This document shows, one piece after another, positions 1 through 9,941 of a DNA stretch of 64,000 nt. The position numbers and the translations under genes are program-made. Origin of the DNA: Siphonodentalium dalli (Eukaryota > Mollusca > Scaphopoda > Gadilida > Siphonodentaliidae); assembly GCA_032622095.1 (NCBI GenBank), contig CP136062.1, positions 10,377,710 through 10,441,709 of the forward strand, given 5' to 3'. The number at the start of each line of letters is the position of its first letter. Position 1 is the stretch's first letter. The notes beneath the pieces are model-generated. The model searched no databases. It saw nothing but the letters and a program-made list of their open reading frames with translations, and was not told the DNA's origin.

Positions 1-206
1 TGCTGATATTCATATTGGAAGTAGGTTTTCTTTATTTCACTTCATTTAATACGTGGCACATATATTAAATAAGAATTTTAAGCAGATTCAACATTCTAAT
101 GCAAACTTATTTTTGTTCGTCATTCGGAATTTATTTCTAATCTGACCTATAAATGAAACTGAACTTTTAAAAGAGCATCAGCCCTGAGGAAAAGATTGCC
201 AGTCAA

Positions 207-671
207 CATTAAAGACGCTGTGCCAATGCATTCACTTATATATGCAAGTCGACCATAGGTCGCCTCGCATATATAAGAGAATGCATTGACCTAACAACTT
301 TTATATTATTTTTTATAATAGTTAAAGAGAGTAAGAAATGTAAGAAAAAATTAGATTTTTTTTTTTAAGAAAAAATGATAAAAATTGTTAAAGAATGTAA
401 GAAGAAATGATAAAAATTGATAAAAAATGATAAAATTGTTAAAGAATGTAAGAAATGATAAAAATTGATAAAAAATGATAAAATTGTTAAAGAAAAAATT
501 TAAATAATTGTTATAGAATGTAATTATAAAAATAAAAATGATAAAATTGTTAAAGAATGTAAGAAAATGATAAAAAATGAATTGTTTTTTTGAAAGAATT
601 TAAGAAAAATTGAAAAAAAATGATGTCGACTCGCATATATAAGATGATGCATTGGCACAGGGTCTTTAATG
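207..671. mobile_element. Double-palindrome MITE, copy 1
   Basis: The two ends are inverted repeats of each other. The left end starts cattaaagacgctgtgcc and the right end finishes ggcacagggtctttaatg. The left end (about 220-292) is itself a palindrome centred on gtcgaccataggtcgcc, with arms containing 'atgcattc.cttatatatgc'. The interior is very A/T rich, made of degenerate 'gttaaagaatgtaagaaa.tgataaaa' phrases. There is no coding sequence. Related copies are at 702-4812 and 11044-11273. It is non-autonomous; the superfamily is not determined and no clear target-site duplication was seen. Confidence 0.7.
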
Positions 672-850
672 TGCTTCATCTGTCGTATATAAATTAATTA
701 AATACGTCGCCTCGCATAGATAAGAGAATGCATTGGCCTAACAATTTTTTATCAATTTTTCTTACATTTTTTAACAAATTTTATCATTTTTTCTTATATT
801 CTTTAACAATTTTATCATTTGTTATAATTTTTTCTTATATTCTATTATCA

Positions 851-890
851 ATTATATTAATTTTTTCTTACATTCTTTAACAATTTTTAT
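851..890. repeat. Target-site duplication of LINE 1, left copy
   Basis: These 40 bases are identical to 4596-4635 and abut the 3' end of the minus-strand LINE. An exact 40-bp direct repeat flanking an element is what target-primed reverse transcription can leave. The local A/T-rich repeats could produce shorter matches, but not easily one this long and exact. Confidence 0.8.
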
Positions 891-3800
891 ATATATATAT
901 CTTTAATTCCTCCTTAATAGAAGATCATAGAATACATGTACAATATATCATTGAAACAAATTAAAGAAATACAAGCAAAATGAACAACCCATAACCCAAA
1001 AGTGTTGTAGAACAAAAATACGGAAATAAAGACAAAAGCACCCCATCACATATATGCTAAACAGTCATCCTTAACCGCACACGTGTACAGTCGCGCCATA
1101 CCAACACAAAACCACATTCGAGCACAGTCACGCCAATTAGGTCAAAATAGAGACATTACCTTAACATAAAACACTCACACACAAGCATACACACACACAC
1201 ACGGAAAGAAAGAAAAAACAAACAAACAAACAAAACAAAAAAAAACAAAAACAAACAAACAAACAAAAAACAAAAACCTCAACTCAAACCCAACTCAAAC
1301 AAACTTACACACCAACACCCTTCCATACAGAGACTAGCAACAAAACACGCATAAATAGACACCTACATACATACTCCTGCAGGCTTGATAAGTGCAGCAC
1401 GGCACATGTGTTTATACTCGCCAAATTAGTTACATTTCGACAGATGGACGGACAAACCTAATTAAAACAAAAACAAACTAACACCAGAACACGTGTGAAC
1501 CTATGTAACTCGACAAAAATCTACATACACGCGATCAATCCACAATTAGTTTGTTAAACAAATGGTTCCAATTAGTTGACTGACTAGTTGATAGTGATTT
1601 TATCCATGATAAAAAAACAATTTTGGTGGAGAGTCCATATAGGAATTCCACTCGTACCAAAGACATTTAGTGGCTTTAATGAAAAAGCGCAACAAGTGAA
1701 TACTCCGTATAGGAATTAAGTCTAGAAGTTGATGTGGCATGTGGCCAAGAAACAAGGCAATTTGCTGATCTATGGGAAGATTGTCAATGTACTGATAAGC
1801 AACAACTGGAAACCTGTCAATGAATAAGTACCAAAATTTATTTCGTGATTCTGCGAGGGCAGGACAATCTATTAAAAAGTGTCGAGCGACATCAGTATAC
1901 ATAGTGTTACATGCACAACATTTGTTTGGATTGGTAGATGCATGAGTACACAACAACCACACAGCCAAATGAAAGTCCTCTTTGTCGTCGGGATATTTCC
2001 TACAAACATACCATAAGTATGACATATCTGGCCTAGCATGTACTAGTCGAAATCTCTGAAACGACAAATCGTTATAAACCCTTTCTAACCATTCTTGCTT
2101 CCAGAACAAGGATCCACGTTTAACTAAGAGCTTCCAATTAGATTTTGTAGGGAATGTGGCGGTTGACGCATACTCAAGCAGATATCGATCCAAACCAAAC
2201 TGTTGTAGAATCTGCTTCAAATCCCTGAAAAATGTACATGTATTTATGTGTGGATAAGGTTCGTTATGAACGAACTGTGTCAACCTGGCAATAAAATTTT
2301 TCTTAGTGGTCTTCTCAAGCGAGAGGTTACATAATGAGCATAACAGAGACAGTTTACGGCGATATATGTAATGCACCAGTGGTGGAGTACCCAACAAACC
2401 AAGAACCATATCAGTTCGCGTTCTAACGTGAAGACCTTGAATGTGCTTCAGACATAAGCGATGTGCACGTTCAAGGCGTTCACATTCTGTCTCATTTAAG
2501 CCAAATAGCAGTTCGCTGCCATATAGACCTTTAGGTATAATCACCGAATTATAAATTTTTAGAGAGCTCATTGGTGTTATTCCACCCGCGTAAATACCAA
2601 TGTTTGACAAAGCAAAATAAGTACTCCTCAGTTTAGAACATATTTTATCAACGAAAGATGCACTGAAATTGTGTTTACTGAGGGGAATACCCAAATGTGT
2701 AATACTATCGGTCTCTAAAATATTATGTGATCCGAGCTTCCATTGATTTGTGCGTTTCCGTGAATCACTGGTGGATTCGTTGAATACAATAACCTGCGTT
2801 TTTGACGGGTTGTATTTGTAACGCCATTTGGAACTGTATCTTACACACATATCAACTAACGATTGTAATCCTGAAGCAGTGAGTGAGAGTAGAACCATGT
2901 CATCAGCATGGGTAAGGCAGCAGCAATTAATACCATTCATTGTATAGCCGTATGATGAATTTTCAAGTTCGTAAAGTAAACTATCAATGTATAGGGAGTA
3001 GAGCAGAGGTGACACAGTACCCCCCTGCCTTGTTCCTTGTAGCATGGGAATCCAGCGTGATGTACAGTTTTTATGTCGAATACAACAATGCATATCAGAA
3101 AGTAAGACTTTAAACAATCTCCAAGATTTGCCTTGTATATGTTTTTGAAACAGTTGGAAGAGTAAACCGTTTAACCATACGGTGTCAAATGCTTTCCAGA
3201 CGTCCAAGGAGCAAGCAAACAAACGACTATGCTTCTCGGACGCATAGGAAATACATTCTGTGACCAGGAAAGAAGAAGTCATGCAGCTGATATCACGCTG
3301 AAATCCATTTTGCAAGGGATGAGTTTTTATTAATGATGGCGTATGAAGCTCCAGTCTTGTGAGAAGTAATCTTTCATATAGTTTATATATAACAGGCAGT
3401 AGGGTTATGGCCCTGTAACTATCAAAAGAGTTCTTCGGTTTAGGGCTACCCTTGTATAAAGAAAATATCAATCCACGCTTAGCTGCAGGTGGAATATATT
3501 CAAACTGCATAAAATAGTTGAAGAGGTGAGACAAGGCTGTAGCTAGGCTATCGCCGCCGTATATAATATGCTCATAGTTGATACCATCAAAACCAGAAGC
3601 CTTATTAAGATTAAGGCGGCGGTATAAGGATACTACTTCCATTCGAGTAACCGGAAAAGTAATGAGACTATCTAAAGGGCTTACACAACATGACTTTGCT
3701 TCGTTTGCGATAAATGTGTTTACATTTTCATAATGCTGATTATCAAAAGATGGGTCTGTTAACGGAACAGAAAAGATATCGCTAAAATAGTCTGCCCATG

Positions 3801-4595
3801 CTTCTGCTATCTCTTGAGAATCTCGTACAATAGTTCCATTGTGTTTGAAATGTGAACAGGACATGGTCCCTAATTTTTTACGTTTTGCGTTGAAAAGTCG
3901 AAAAAATGTATCTTGGTCTGATTCAGCGCATTCATCAATGCTGTTGTTAAAAGATTGTAGGTATTGCTTAGATGCCCTGCGATATTCACGCCTGAATATG
4001 CATTTAGCTTCTTTATAGCTGTGGTATAAACCAGCCGTGTCATTAACTGGTCTATCTGCTGCTATCCAGACTGATCTATAATACCTCATATTTTGATGCA
4101 GTGACTTGAGCTGCTGTGACCAGAATGGTTTCAAAAACTTCTTAAATTTCTTTTGAGGGATGTTGTTTTGTGCAGATGTAGTTATAGCTTGAACTATGCC
4201 ATCATAAAAAGAGTCTATATCGTTTTGATCTTTCGCAAAAGCATTTGGGAGTAGATATTTTAGATCAGCCTGGTAGCTAGCATGTGTCCACGTTTCTGTG
4301 CGGAATCTTTCCCAATTGAATGTATGCTTTAATTTATCATTATTTGGAATTTGAAATGATGTCACATTAGTATCCACACGGAGTATTAAAGAGCGATGAT
4401 TTGAAACATCCAAGGCATCGTCATCGTCTAAAACTCGACAGTCGATAATGGACTGCTTGAATGACTTATGTATGACGAAATGGTCTATTATTGACCCTGG
4501 AAAACCCATCGAAGGAACATGTGTTGCAAGAGACATGGAACATAAAGGCGAATTGTTTACAGAAAACAGGCCTCGACTATTCATAAATCCTTGAA
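891..4595 (-). mobile_element. LINE 1: 5'-truncated non-LTR retrotransposon
   Basis: The element is 3.7 kb in minus orientation and bounded by 40-bp identical direct repeats. Its 5' end (at 4595) falls inside the endonuclease domain, so it is 5'-truncated, as is typical of LINEs. The 3' UTR (891-1599) contains CA-rich and AAAC-rich low-complexity DNA (about 1180-1280) and ends in a short (AT)n tail instead of poly(A). The coding part is uninterrupted, so the insertion looks recent. I cannot assign the clade with confidence. Confidence 0.85.
1600..4584 (-). CDS. LINE ORF2-like protein: partial endonuclease, reverse transcriptase, C-terminal zinc motif
   Basis: This is 994 codons with no internal stop. 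Residues 1-75 are the C-terminal end of an apurinic-type endonuclease; PGSIIDHFVI at 29-38 and SNHRSLI at 61-67 correspond to the usual IDY and SDH motifs. The reverse transcriptase follows: LNKASGFDGI (326-335), fingers with DSYRAITLLPVIYKL (388-402), motif A DVWKAFD (461-467), motif B RQGGTVSP (519-526) and motif C HADDM (559-563), in which the catalytic Asp pair is intact but Y/F is replaced by H. Near the C-terminus is C-x2-C-x9-H-x4-C (residues 889-907), a zinc-knuckle pattern common in LINE ORF2 proteins. The first Met is only the first in-frame Met after the truncation point, with a stop 4 codons upstream inside the flanking duplication; the native start is lost. The family role is nicking target DNA and copying the element RNA into the genome. 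This copy lacks most of the endonuclease and is probably not mobile by itself. Confidence 0.9.
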   Translation of the reverse strand: MNSRGLFSVNNSPLCSMSLATHVPSMGFPGSIIDHFVIHKSFKQSIIDCRVLDDDDALDVSNHRSLILRVDTNVTSFQIPNNDKLKHTFNWERFRTETWTHASYQADLKYLLPNAFAKDQNDIDSFYDGIVQAITTSAQNNIPQKKFKKFLKPFWSQQLKSLHQNMRYYRSVWIAADRPVNDTAGLYHSYKEAKCIFRREYRRASKQYLQSFNNSIDECAESDQDTFFRLFNAKRKKLGTMSCSHFKHNGTIVRDSQEIAEAWADYFSDIFSVPLTDPSFDNQHYENVNTFIANEAKSCCVSPLDSLITFPVTRMEVVSLYRRLNLNKASGFDGINYEHIIYGGDSLATALSHLFNYFMQFEYIPPAAKRGLIFSLYKGSPKPKNSFDSYRAITLLPVIYKLYERLLLTRLELHTPSLIKTHPLQNGFQRDISCMTSSFLVTECISYASEKHSRLFACSLDVWKAFDTVWLNGLLFQLFQKHIQGKSWRLFKVLLSDMHCCIRHKNCTSRWIPMLQGTRQGGTVSPLLYSLYIDSLLYELENSSYGYTMNGINCCCLTHADDMVLLSLTASGLQSLVDMCVRYSSKWRYKYNPSKTQVIVFNESTSDSRKRTNQWKLGSHNILETDSITHLGIPLSKHNFSASFVDKICSKLRSTYFALSNIGIYAGGITPMSSLKIYNSVIIPKGLYGSELLFGLNETECERLERAHRLCLKHIQGLHVRTRTDMVLGLLGTPPLVHYIYRRKLSLLCSLCNLSLEKTTKKNFIARLTQFVHNEPYPHINTCTFFRDLKQILQQFGLDRYLLEYASTATFPTKSNWKLLVKRGSLFWKQEWLERVYNDLSFQRFRLVHARPDMSYLWYVCRKYPDDKEDFHLAVWLLCTHASTNPNKCCACNTMYTDVARHFLIDCPALAESRNKFWYLFIDRFPVVAYQYIDNLPIDQQIALFLGHMPHQLLDLIPIRSIHLLRFFIKATKCLWYEWNSYMDSPPKLFFYHG

Positions 4596-4635
4596 ATTAT
4601 ATTAATTTTTTCTTACATTCTTTAACAATTTTTAT
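4596..4635. repeat. Target-site duplication of LINE 1, right copy
   Basis: The right-hand copy of the 40-bp duplication is identical to 851-890 and directly abuts the truncated 5' end of the LINE. The A/T-rich MITE sequence resumes immediately after it. Confidence 0.8.
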
Positions 4636-4883
4636 CATTTTTTATCACAATTTCTTACATTCTTTAACAATTTTTTTTATTTTTTTCTTACATTTTTTAA
4701 CAATTATAAAAAATAATATAAAATTTGTTAGGCCAATATATTCAAGATTATATATGCGAGGTAACCTATGGTCGACTCACATATATTAGAGAATGCATAG
4801 GCACAGGGTCTTCTAAATTAAAACATTCCAAGAGCTCCAGTCATGAAAGGGTTAAGCTTGTTTGACATTAGCTGTTGTCACAG

Positions 4884-5085
4884 AAACCTTGAATTACCAG
4901 TTTGAAACCTTGAATTACCAGTTTGAAAACCTTGAATTACCAGTTTGAAAACCTTGAATTACCAGTTTGAAAACCTTGAATTACCAGTTTGAAACCTTGA
5001 ATTAAGTTTGAAACCTTGAATTACCAGTTTGAAACCTTGAATTACCAGTTTGAAAATCTTGAATTCCCAGTTTGAAACCTTGAAT
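4884..5085. repeat. Minisatellite, unit about 22 bp, about nine copies
   Basis: Tandem copies of aaaccttgaattaccagttt(g), with one or two extra A in some units, one truncated unit near 4997-5006 and a variant unit near 5050. No coding potential. Confidence 0.9.
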
Positions 5086-5264
5086 GAATTGGCCTAGGAA
5101 AAAAATTATTTTGGGTTGAGAAACAAATCTCGAATGAAATATATGTATGAGCCAAACCTCGAGGTATCAAAATACCAGTTTCAGTTAACCTGGGTAACAT
5201 AATGTTTTGTGAACCTGGGAAATTTAGTACACAAAACCATGAGATGAAGACTAATTCAGCACTG

Positions 5265-5468
5265 TACAGTAATGCCCTAAATAATCGACTCCTTAACCAC
5301 AGCAGAATTATGGGTAATTTTCAGGATTTAGTCGGAAATATGGCTTGTTGCCATTCATCGGAAAGCTCTCACTGAGAATTCCAACAAGCCATATTTCTGA
5401 CTAAATCCTGAAATAATTACCCATAATTCTGCTGTGATTAAGGAGTCGATAATTTAGGGCAATACTGT
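5265..5468. mobile_element. Foldback element (full palindrome)
   Basis: The left arm begins acagtaatgccctaaataat. The right arm is its reverse complement, ending aatttagggcaatactgt. The arms are about 90 bp with a short spacer (about 5352-5388). A half copy (left arm only) is at 7615-7724, which supports a dispersed family. No coding sequence. Confidence 0.75.
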
Positions 5469-5469
5469 A

Positions 5470-5850
5470 ATTATTGTCTACTTGGGGAAAAATAGGGTAT
5501 ATATGCAATTACAAGGGCATCAGATGGCTGATGGAGTGTGTATATTACAATGATATAAGACACTCAGTCAGACGAACCGCTTGAAGTTTCATTCACAAAA
5601 AATCTTCAAATCAAAAGTTGGTACAGTTTGTGTTTCGAAAATCATGAATATTGTAAGTCTGCATGTAAATTTCAAGAATGCCTGGACGAAAATATCTCTA
5701 ATTAATCAAAATTGTACACATTCGTAAAAATGTTTTCAATATTTCCAATGACTCCGTAAATTAGAGAGAGAAATACATTGTATTAAGATACGAATCTCGA
5801 AGCTACGCCCGGACCTACATCAAAGGGTCATAACTCTATATACATAGCAA
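5470..5850. other. Unassigned interval, expected ERGIC1 intron 2
   Basis: I see no exon, repeat family or RNA gene here. By position it lies downstream of ERGIC1 exon 2 on the minus strand and is therefore probably intron 2. I looked for the next conserved ERGIC1 segment (an ELYVD-like motif) and did not find it here. Confidence 0.4.
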
Positions 5851-5959
5851 TACTCACACATCAAAGGGCAATAAATCTATATATAACTTCTACTCACACA
5901 TCGATGGCAATAAATCTATATATAACTCTACTCACACATCGATGGCAATAAATGATAGC
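5851..5959. repeat. 38-40-bp tandem repeat across the ERGIC1 exon 2 splice donor
   Basis: The phrase tactcacacatc...ggcaataaa occurs three times, starting near 5851, 5891 and 5929, at spacings of 40 and 38 bp. Read on the minus strand, each unit holds the last 17 bases of exon 2 (tttattgccatcgatgt, or a variant), the donor gtgagta and about 20 bases of intron. The copy next to the exon body (5929) is the likely genuine donor. The two intronic copies are potential duplicate donors. Confidence 0.8.
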
Positions 5960-6070
5960 AGTTCCGCCAGAAAGAGGTAGACCATAAAGAGCATGCTGCA
6001 TATAGATATACATGCTCCCGTTAGTGTGGGCTGCGTCAAGTCTTTAGGAATCTTTCTGTATATATCAAAT
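5936..6070 (-). CDS. ERGIC1: ERGIC1 coding exon 2 (ER-Golgi intermediate compartment protein 1)
   Basis: This exon encodes 44 codons plus a split codon at each end. The peptide begins FDIYRKIPKDLTQPTLTGA and continues into a hydrophobic segment (about residues 18-42 of the exon peptide) ending AELLSFIAID, the first membrane span of the ERGIC family. The FDIYRK-PKDLTQPT signature is highly diagnostic for ERGIC1 (ERGIC-32). ERGIC1 is a two-pass membrane protein that cycles between the ER and Golgi, associates with ERGIC2 and ERGIC3, and acts in early secretory transport. On the minus strand the exon is preceded by the acceptor tgttttacag and followed by a consensus donor gtgagtag. It is 135 nt and enters and leaves in the same phase: two bases of the Arg codon come from exon 1, and it ends with GT of a Val codon. 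The reading frame also runs into the upstream intron by chance. Exon 3 (ELYVD region in relatives) is not visible to the left and probably lies outside the window. Confidence 0.9.
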
Positions 6071-6313
6071 CTGTAAAACAATATGAATGTGTCAATGACA
6101 ATGTAGCAACAAGCTCCCATCAATGAGGGACCGGCTAAAGTCTGTAACCAGGATTGGCGCTGAACGAAAATTTTCTCTTGCCAATTGTTTTGCCAAATGA
6201 AATTATTTTTTGCCAAACTAAAAACGTATTTGCCAAATTTAATTGCGTGTATAATTGTGGAAATTATCGTGTTTTTATCTTTGTTATATACTGTAAAACT
6301 AACCACAGTCACA

Positions 6314-7493
6314 TGTAAAATGAGCTTCTAGAAAAGCAAGTTAGTATTATTAATAAATATCAAAGTAGCAATAAATATCTAAGCAACACCTGCCTGTAAA
6401 CTGTGTTTAATGTTGCTGCACAGTCATCACGCATACATGTACATATAATTTCGCCTTGTATTACTGCTGAAATCAATTAGCCATAAATTAATCTGTCGCC
6501 ATTCACATTCGGCTGATTAACCTATTGTCTTATACTCGCTGGTGATAAAACGCTGACATCATTAATACGTGCCATATAATGTCGCCATTAATATGCATTG
6601 TTACAATGACTACATGCGTCCATAATCCAAACGGACAAAGGAGGATTATCTGTAAAAACAAATCAAATAATTACCTTTTACGGTATCTACAATGAGATCA
6701 AGTTACAGGTACTTACAACAGCCTCAATGAAAAATATACAGAACATCGTTTTTATCTTACTCACATTTTAACCATGGTCGATTACCGGTAGCTGTTTGAT
6801 GGAAGTTTGATTATGATTTAAAATGGGATTACTGTTTTGTGAAAACTAAAGAAGATCACATACATGTATAACTGTCGAGAACACTGCTGACTGCATTACA
6901 TGTATATTGATAGATTTCTTGTTTTGGTTTCCAATTATATTGTATGTAATTCAGCACTCGTAATGAATAACCCACGTTCATTGATGATTTATGACTAGAT
7001 AGTTCACATCCCATAATTAAAAACCCACTTGCCATATTAAATTTGGTGATGATCGGATGAAAGATGTGACCTGTAGGGTTAAAGATGTGACCTGTTTGCT
7101 GAAGATGAAATCCAAAAAACTATGACTCCTATCTAGAGGTCATCACATCCGAAGTTTGTTACAATCGGATGAGAGATGTGACCTGTAGGGTTTGCTAATG
7201 GAAATTGTTGATGTACGGATGGATGTCAACCCATGGCAGTAGCTCAACCTTGACTTGAATTAAGTTTGAGCTAAAACGGGAGGCACCATTAAACACCAAA
7301 GCCAAATTACGGAAAAATTCTGGCACCAGTTGCCGGCTTTCTTTATATCATCATCAGTGATGACTATATTTTCCTGCAATCATGTTTTTGTCAGGCGATT
7401 TTAGGGTGACTTGCCTGAGTATACTTATCTAAGGTGGATGACCAAATCATTTTTGCTTTAATTTTTATGAGTTCATTTGTTTGTATTTATAAG
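6314..7493. other. Intronic sequence, no gene seen
   Basis: Unique-looking A/T-rich sequence. Near 7045-7195 the phrase 'cggatga.agatgtgacctgtagggtt' recurs in two full and one partial form, resembling the 3' sequence of a degraded retroelement. No exon or RNA gene was recognised. Confidence 0.4.
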
Positions 7494-8232
7494 AGACTAG
7501 CTGATGTGCCGAACTTCGTCCCGTCTATTTAGGGATTTCTTTTTGATCACCTCAGTCTGGGCATAATATACAGCGTCTGGACAAATTATTGATTGATTGG
7601 TCCAGAAACATGCCTACAGTAATGCCCTAATTAATCGACTCCCTAACGACAGCAGAATTATGGGTAACTTTTCAGGATTTAGTCGGAAATATGGCGTGTT
7701 GCCATTCATTGGAAAGCTCTCGGAAGTTTCTCATGACATATAACAAAATACTGACAATAACAAACAGGTATAAATACAGACAAATAATATGCATGTTTAA
7801 ATACCTAATATTAGTAATTGAATTTAGGAATTATTAGATGACCTGATATTCAGTGATTGTTTGATAAAACTACATGTAAGTCTTGTATCACTAGGTGATT
7901 CTGGACAAAGAATACTTTGCAAAAGTTGCAATGAGACATCTGTACTTGTATTTGTGTCTAAGACAAAGTCCCAAATACAAATGTTCCCAGTATCAAAGCA
8001 GGCCTACAAACCAAATTTGAGTCAGATCGTTCGAGGTCCAGAATCATGCCTATATGAGCGTATATGAGCGAGGTCAAGGACACAGTCACATATGAAATTG
8101 GACCAGCCCATATTATTCCTGGGATCAAAGTAGGCCTACATGTATATACCAAATTTGAGTTGGATCGGTCGAGCAGTTTTCGAGTCTATAACACACATAC
8201 ATACACACAGACAGAAGTTCCAAAATATATAA
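7494..8232 (+). repeat. Retroelement-tail-like repeat, interrupted
   Basis: It starts actagctgatgtgccgaact and ends with the common invertebrate LINE/SINE tail pattern: 'accaaatttgagt.ggatcgg.cgag', then acacacatacatacacacag, then 'ccaaaatatataata'. A half copy of the foldback element at 5265 sits inside (7615-7724). No ORF; likely a non-autonomous relative of a LINE. Confidence 0.55.
7615..7724. mobile_element. Half copy of the foldback element at 5265
   Basis: This matches the left arm and spacer of the 5265-5468 element (acagtaatgccctaa ... ggaaagctctc) and then stops, without the right arm. Confidence 0.75.
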
Positions 8233-8585
8233 TAGACTAGCTGATGTCCTGACTTTGTCTGGGCTATTGAGGGATTTCAACGTTGAAAAGTATTAGGAGA
8301 AAGAAAAACTGTTGTTCGATCTGTCCAGAAACATGCCTATATGAGCGTATATGAGTGAGGTCATGGACATGGTCACACATGAAATTGGACCCACCCATAT
8401 TGTTCCCGGGATCAAAGTAATAGGCCTGGCCTACATACCAAATTTGAGTCGGATCGGTCGAGGTCCAGAAACAGCGTACATGAGCGAGGTCAAGGACAAG
8501 GTCGCACATGAAATTTGACCCACCCATATTGTATCCGGGATCAAAGTAGGCCTATACAAAGACAGAAGTTCCAAAATATATAATA
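8233..8585 (+). repeat. Retroelement-tail-like repeat with internal duplication
   Basis: It starts gactagctgatgtcctgact. Inside, a unit of about 135 bp running from gtccagaaaca to 'gatcggtcgag' is present about twice in tandem (8325-8560). The tail is gacagaagttccaaaatata. The same family as 7494-8232 and, inverted, 36165-36490. Confidence 0.55.
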
Positions 8586-9172
8586 GACTAGCCCGACGTT
8601 GTCCGGGCTATTCAAAAACCAAATTTCAAGTCGATAGCTCCACCCGTTTCCGGGATCTGGTCTGCGCATGCGCGAAGCTGGCGTCGCACGGGCTCGGCGA
8701 CCCGATAAAATTCGTATCCGGGGCAAGATACATTCACATACCAAATTTCAAGTCGATAGCTCCACCCGTTTCCGAGATCTCGTCTGCGCATGCGCGAAGC
8801 TGGCGTCGCACGGGCTCGGCAACTCGATAAAATTCGTATCCGGGGCAAGATACACATACCAAATTTCAAGTCGATATCTCCACCCGTTTCCGAGATCTCG
8901 TCTGCGCATGCGCTGCACGGGCGTCGCACGGGCTCGGCGACCCGATAAAATTCGTATCCGGGGCAAGATACATTCACATAGCAAAGATCTCGTCTGCGCA
9001 TGCGCGAAGCAGGCGCCGCACGGGCTCGCCAATACGACAATACGACCGCCTGGTCAAACTACACACACGTACCAAGTTTCGTCCCGATCGGTCGAGAATC
9101 GTAGATTTGTATTAATGACATACAGACAGACATACAGAGGTCTTCAAAATATATATGAGATTATAGATTATA
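8586..9172 (+). repeat. Retroelement-tail-like repeat carrying a GC-rich minisatellite
   Basis: The head is gactagcccgacgttgtccg, and the tail is 'accaagtttcgtcccgatcggtcgag' followed by acatacagacagacataca and an A/T-rich end. The middle is expanded by the 120-bp tandem repeat listed separately. Open frames across this region on both strands follow from the GC-rich repeat and show no domain. Confidence 0.55.
8618..9045. repeat. GC-rich tandem repeat, unit about 120 bp, 3.5 copies
   Basis: Units start at 8618, 8740, 8858 and a truncated one at about 8980. Each contains accaaatttcaagtcgata, the self-complementary tgcgcatgcgc and 'gcacgggctcggc'. The core is markedly more G/C rich than its surroundings. 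Confidence 0.9.
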
Positions 9173-9275
9173 ATTGACAAACATTAAATCCATGTGTGGA
9201 GCAACAGACAGCATTGATGATTTTACAGCAAAATTTTGGATAAACACAATTAAATATGCTCAGACCTGAGAACAA

Positions 9276-9393
9276 GGGGCCTGTCATTAGCAGAATGAGG
9301 TCCCTAGAGGGTGAATTTAGTGATGCTATCCCATATAGTGGGCTAGCATCATTAAATTCACCCTCAGGGGGACCTCATTCTGCTAAGGCCTCA
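9276..9393. mobile_element. Small foldback element, GAATGAGGTCC family, copy 1
   Basis: The left arm reads gcctgtcattagcagaatga and the right arm cattctgctaaggcc. Inner inverted matches are 'ggtgaatttagtgatgct' and 'agcatcattaaattcacc'. Two further copies are at 9598-9711 and 37838-37916. Confidence 0.75.
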
Positions 9394-9597
9394 TCTTCTC
9401 TGGAAAGTTTATTTATTATCATATTTCTATAGAATCTTCTTCAAACAGATTATATTGCTGTTAAAGTGTTTTACTTAAGTTTCACTATACCCCAAAATTG
9501 GCAGACAAAACATTGTATAATCGATGTTCCCAATGGGTGTACATCACAATATTCACATTTGGGTACTTCAATCTGAGTCTATGTATCCCATAGCAGA

Positions 9598-9711
9598 TGA
9601 GGCCATGCAGAATGAGGTCCCCATAGGGTGAAATTGGTTATGCTAGCCCACCATGCGGAATAGCATCACTAAATTCACCTTCTAGGGACCTCATTCTGCA
9701 AATGACAGGCT
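9598..9711. mobile_element. Small foldback element, GAATGAGGTCC family, copy 2
   Basis: The arms are gcagaatgaggtcccc and 'gggacctcattctgca', with an inner 'tgctagcccaccatgcgg' loop. Only about 200 bp from copy 1. Confidence 0.75.
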
Positions 9712-9769
9712 TGAATGTGCTCTTACATAAGTGTTAATATAACTAATTGTGTGAACAGGAATCAGGGTA

Positions 9770-9941
9770 ATAAATATTTACCCCTCAGGTGGGGTGATAA
9801 AATCATAAATATATAGCGCTCGTGTGGGGCAATAAATATATAGCCCTCAGGTGGGGTGATAAAATCATAAATATATAGCGCTCGTGTGGGGCAATAAATA
9901 TTTGGCCCTCGGGCAGGGTGATCAATATATAGCCCCTGGGT
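9770..9941. repeat. Tandem repeat, unit about 62 bp
   Basis: The phrase 'gccctcaggtggggtgat' followed by aaaatcataaatatatagcg and ctcgtgtggggcaataaat is repeated about 2.7 times with slight decay at the end. Non-coding. Confidence 0.85.

Larger units (their letters stand above)
702..4812. mobile_element. Double-palindrome MITE, copy 2, split by a LINE
   Basis: A partial left end (702-755, starting inside the palindrome at gtcgcctcgcat) is followed by the family's A/T-rich interior. The right end at about 4708-4812 carries the reverse complement of the left end of copy 1, including ggcacagggtct. The interior is interrupted by the LINE at 891-4595. Removing the LINE and one copy of its 40-bp duplication leaves an element of about 370 bp, comparable with copies 1 and 3. 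The left terminus is truncated. Confidence 0.65.

Noticed and set aside
1-5900. Further ERGIC1 exons to the left of exon 2
   Set aside because: I looked for the ELYVD-containing segment on the minus strand and found none. The region is repeats and LINE, so the exons probably lie beyond the window.
8541-9177. Overlapping open frames on both strands with repeated 'RVAEPVRR' and 'GVARARRPDK' peptides
   Set aside because: They are artefacts of the GC-rich 120-bp tandem repeat; several frames are open at once on both strands.
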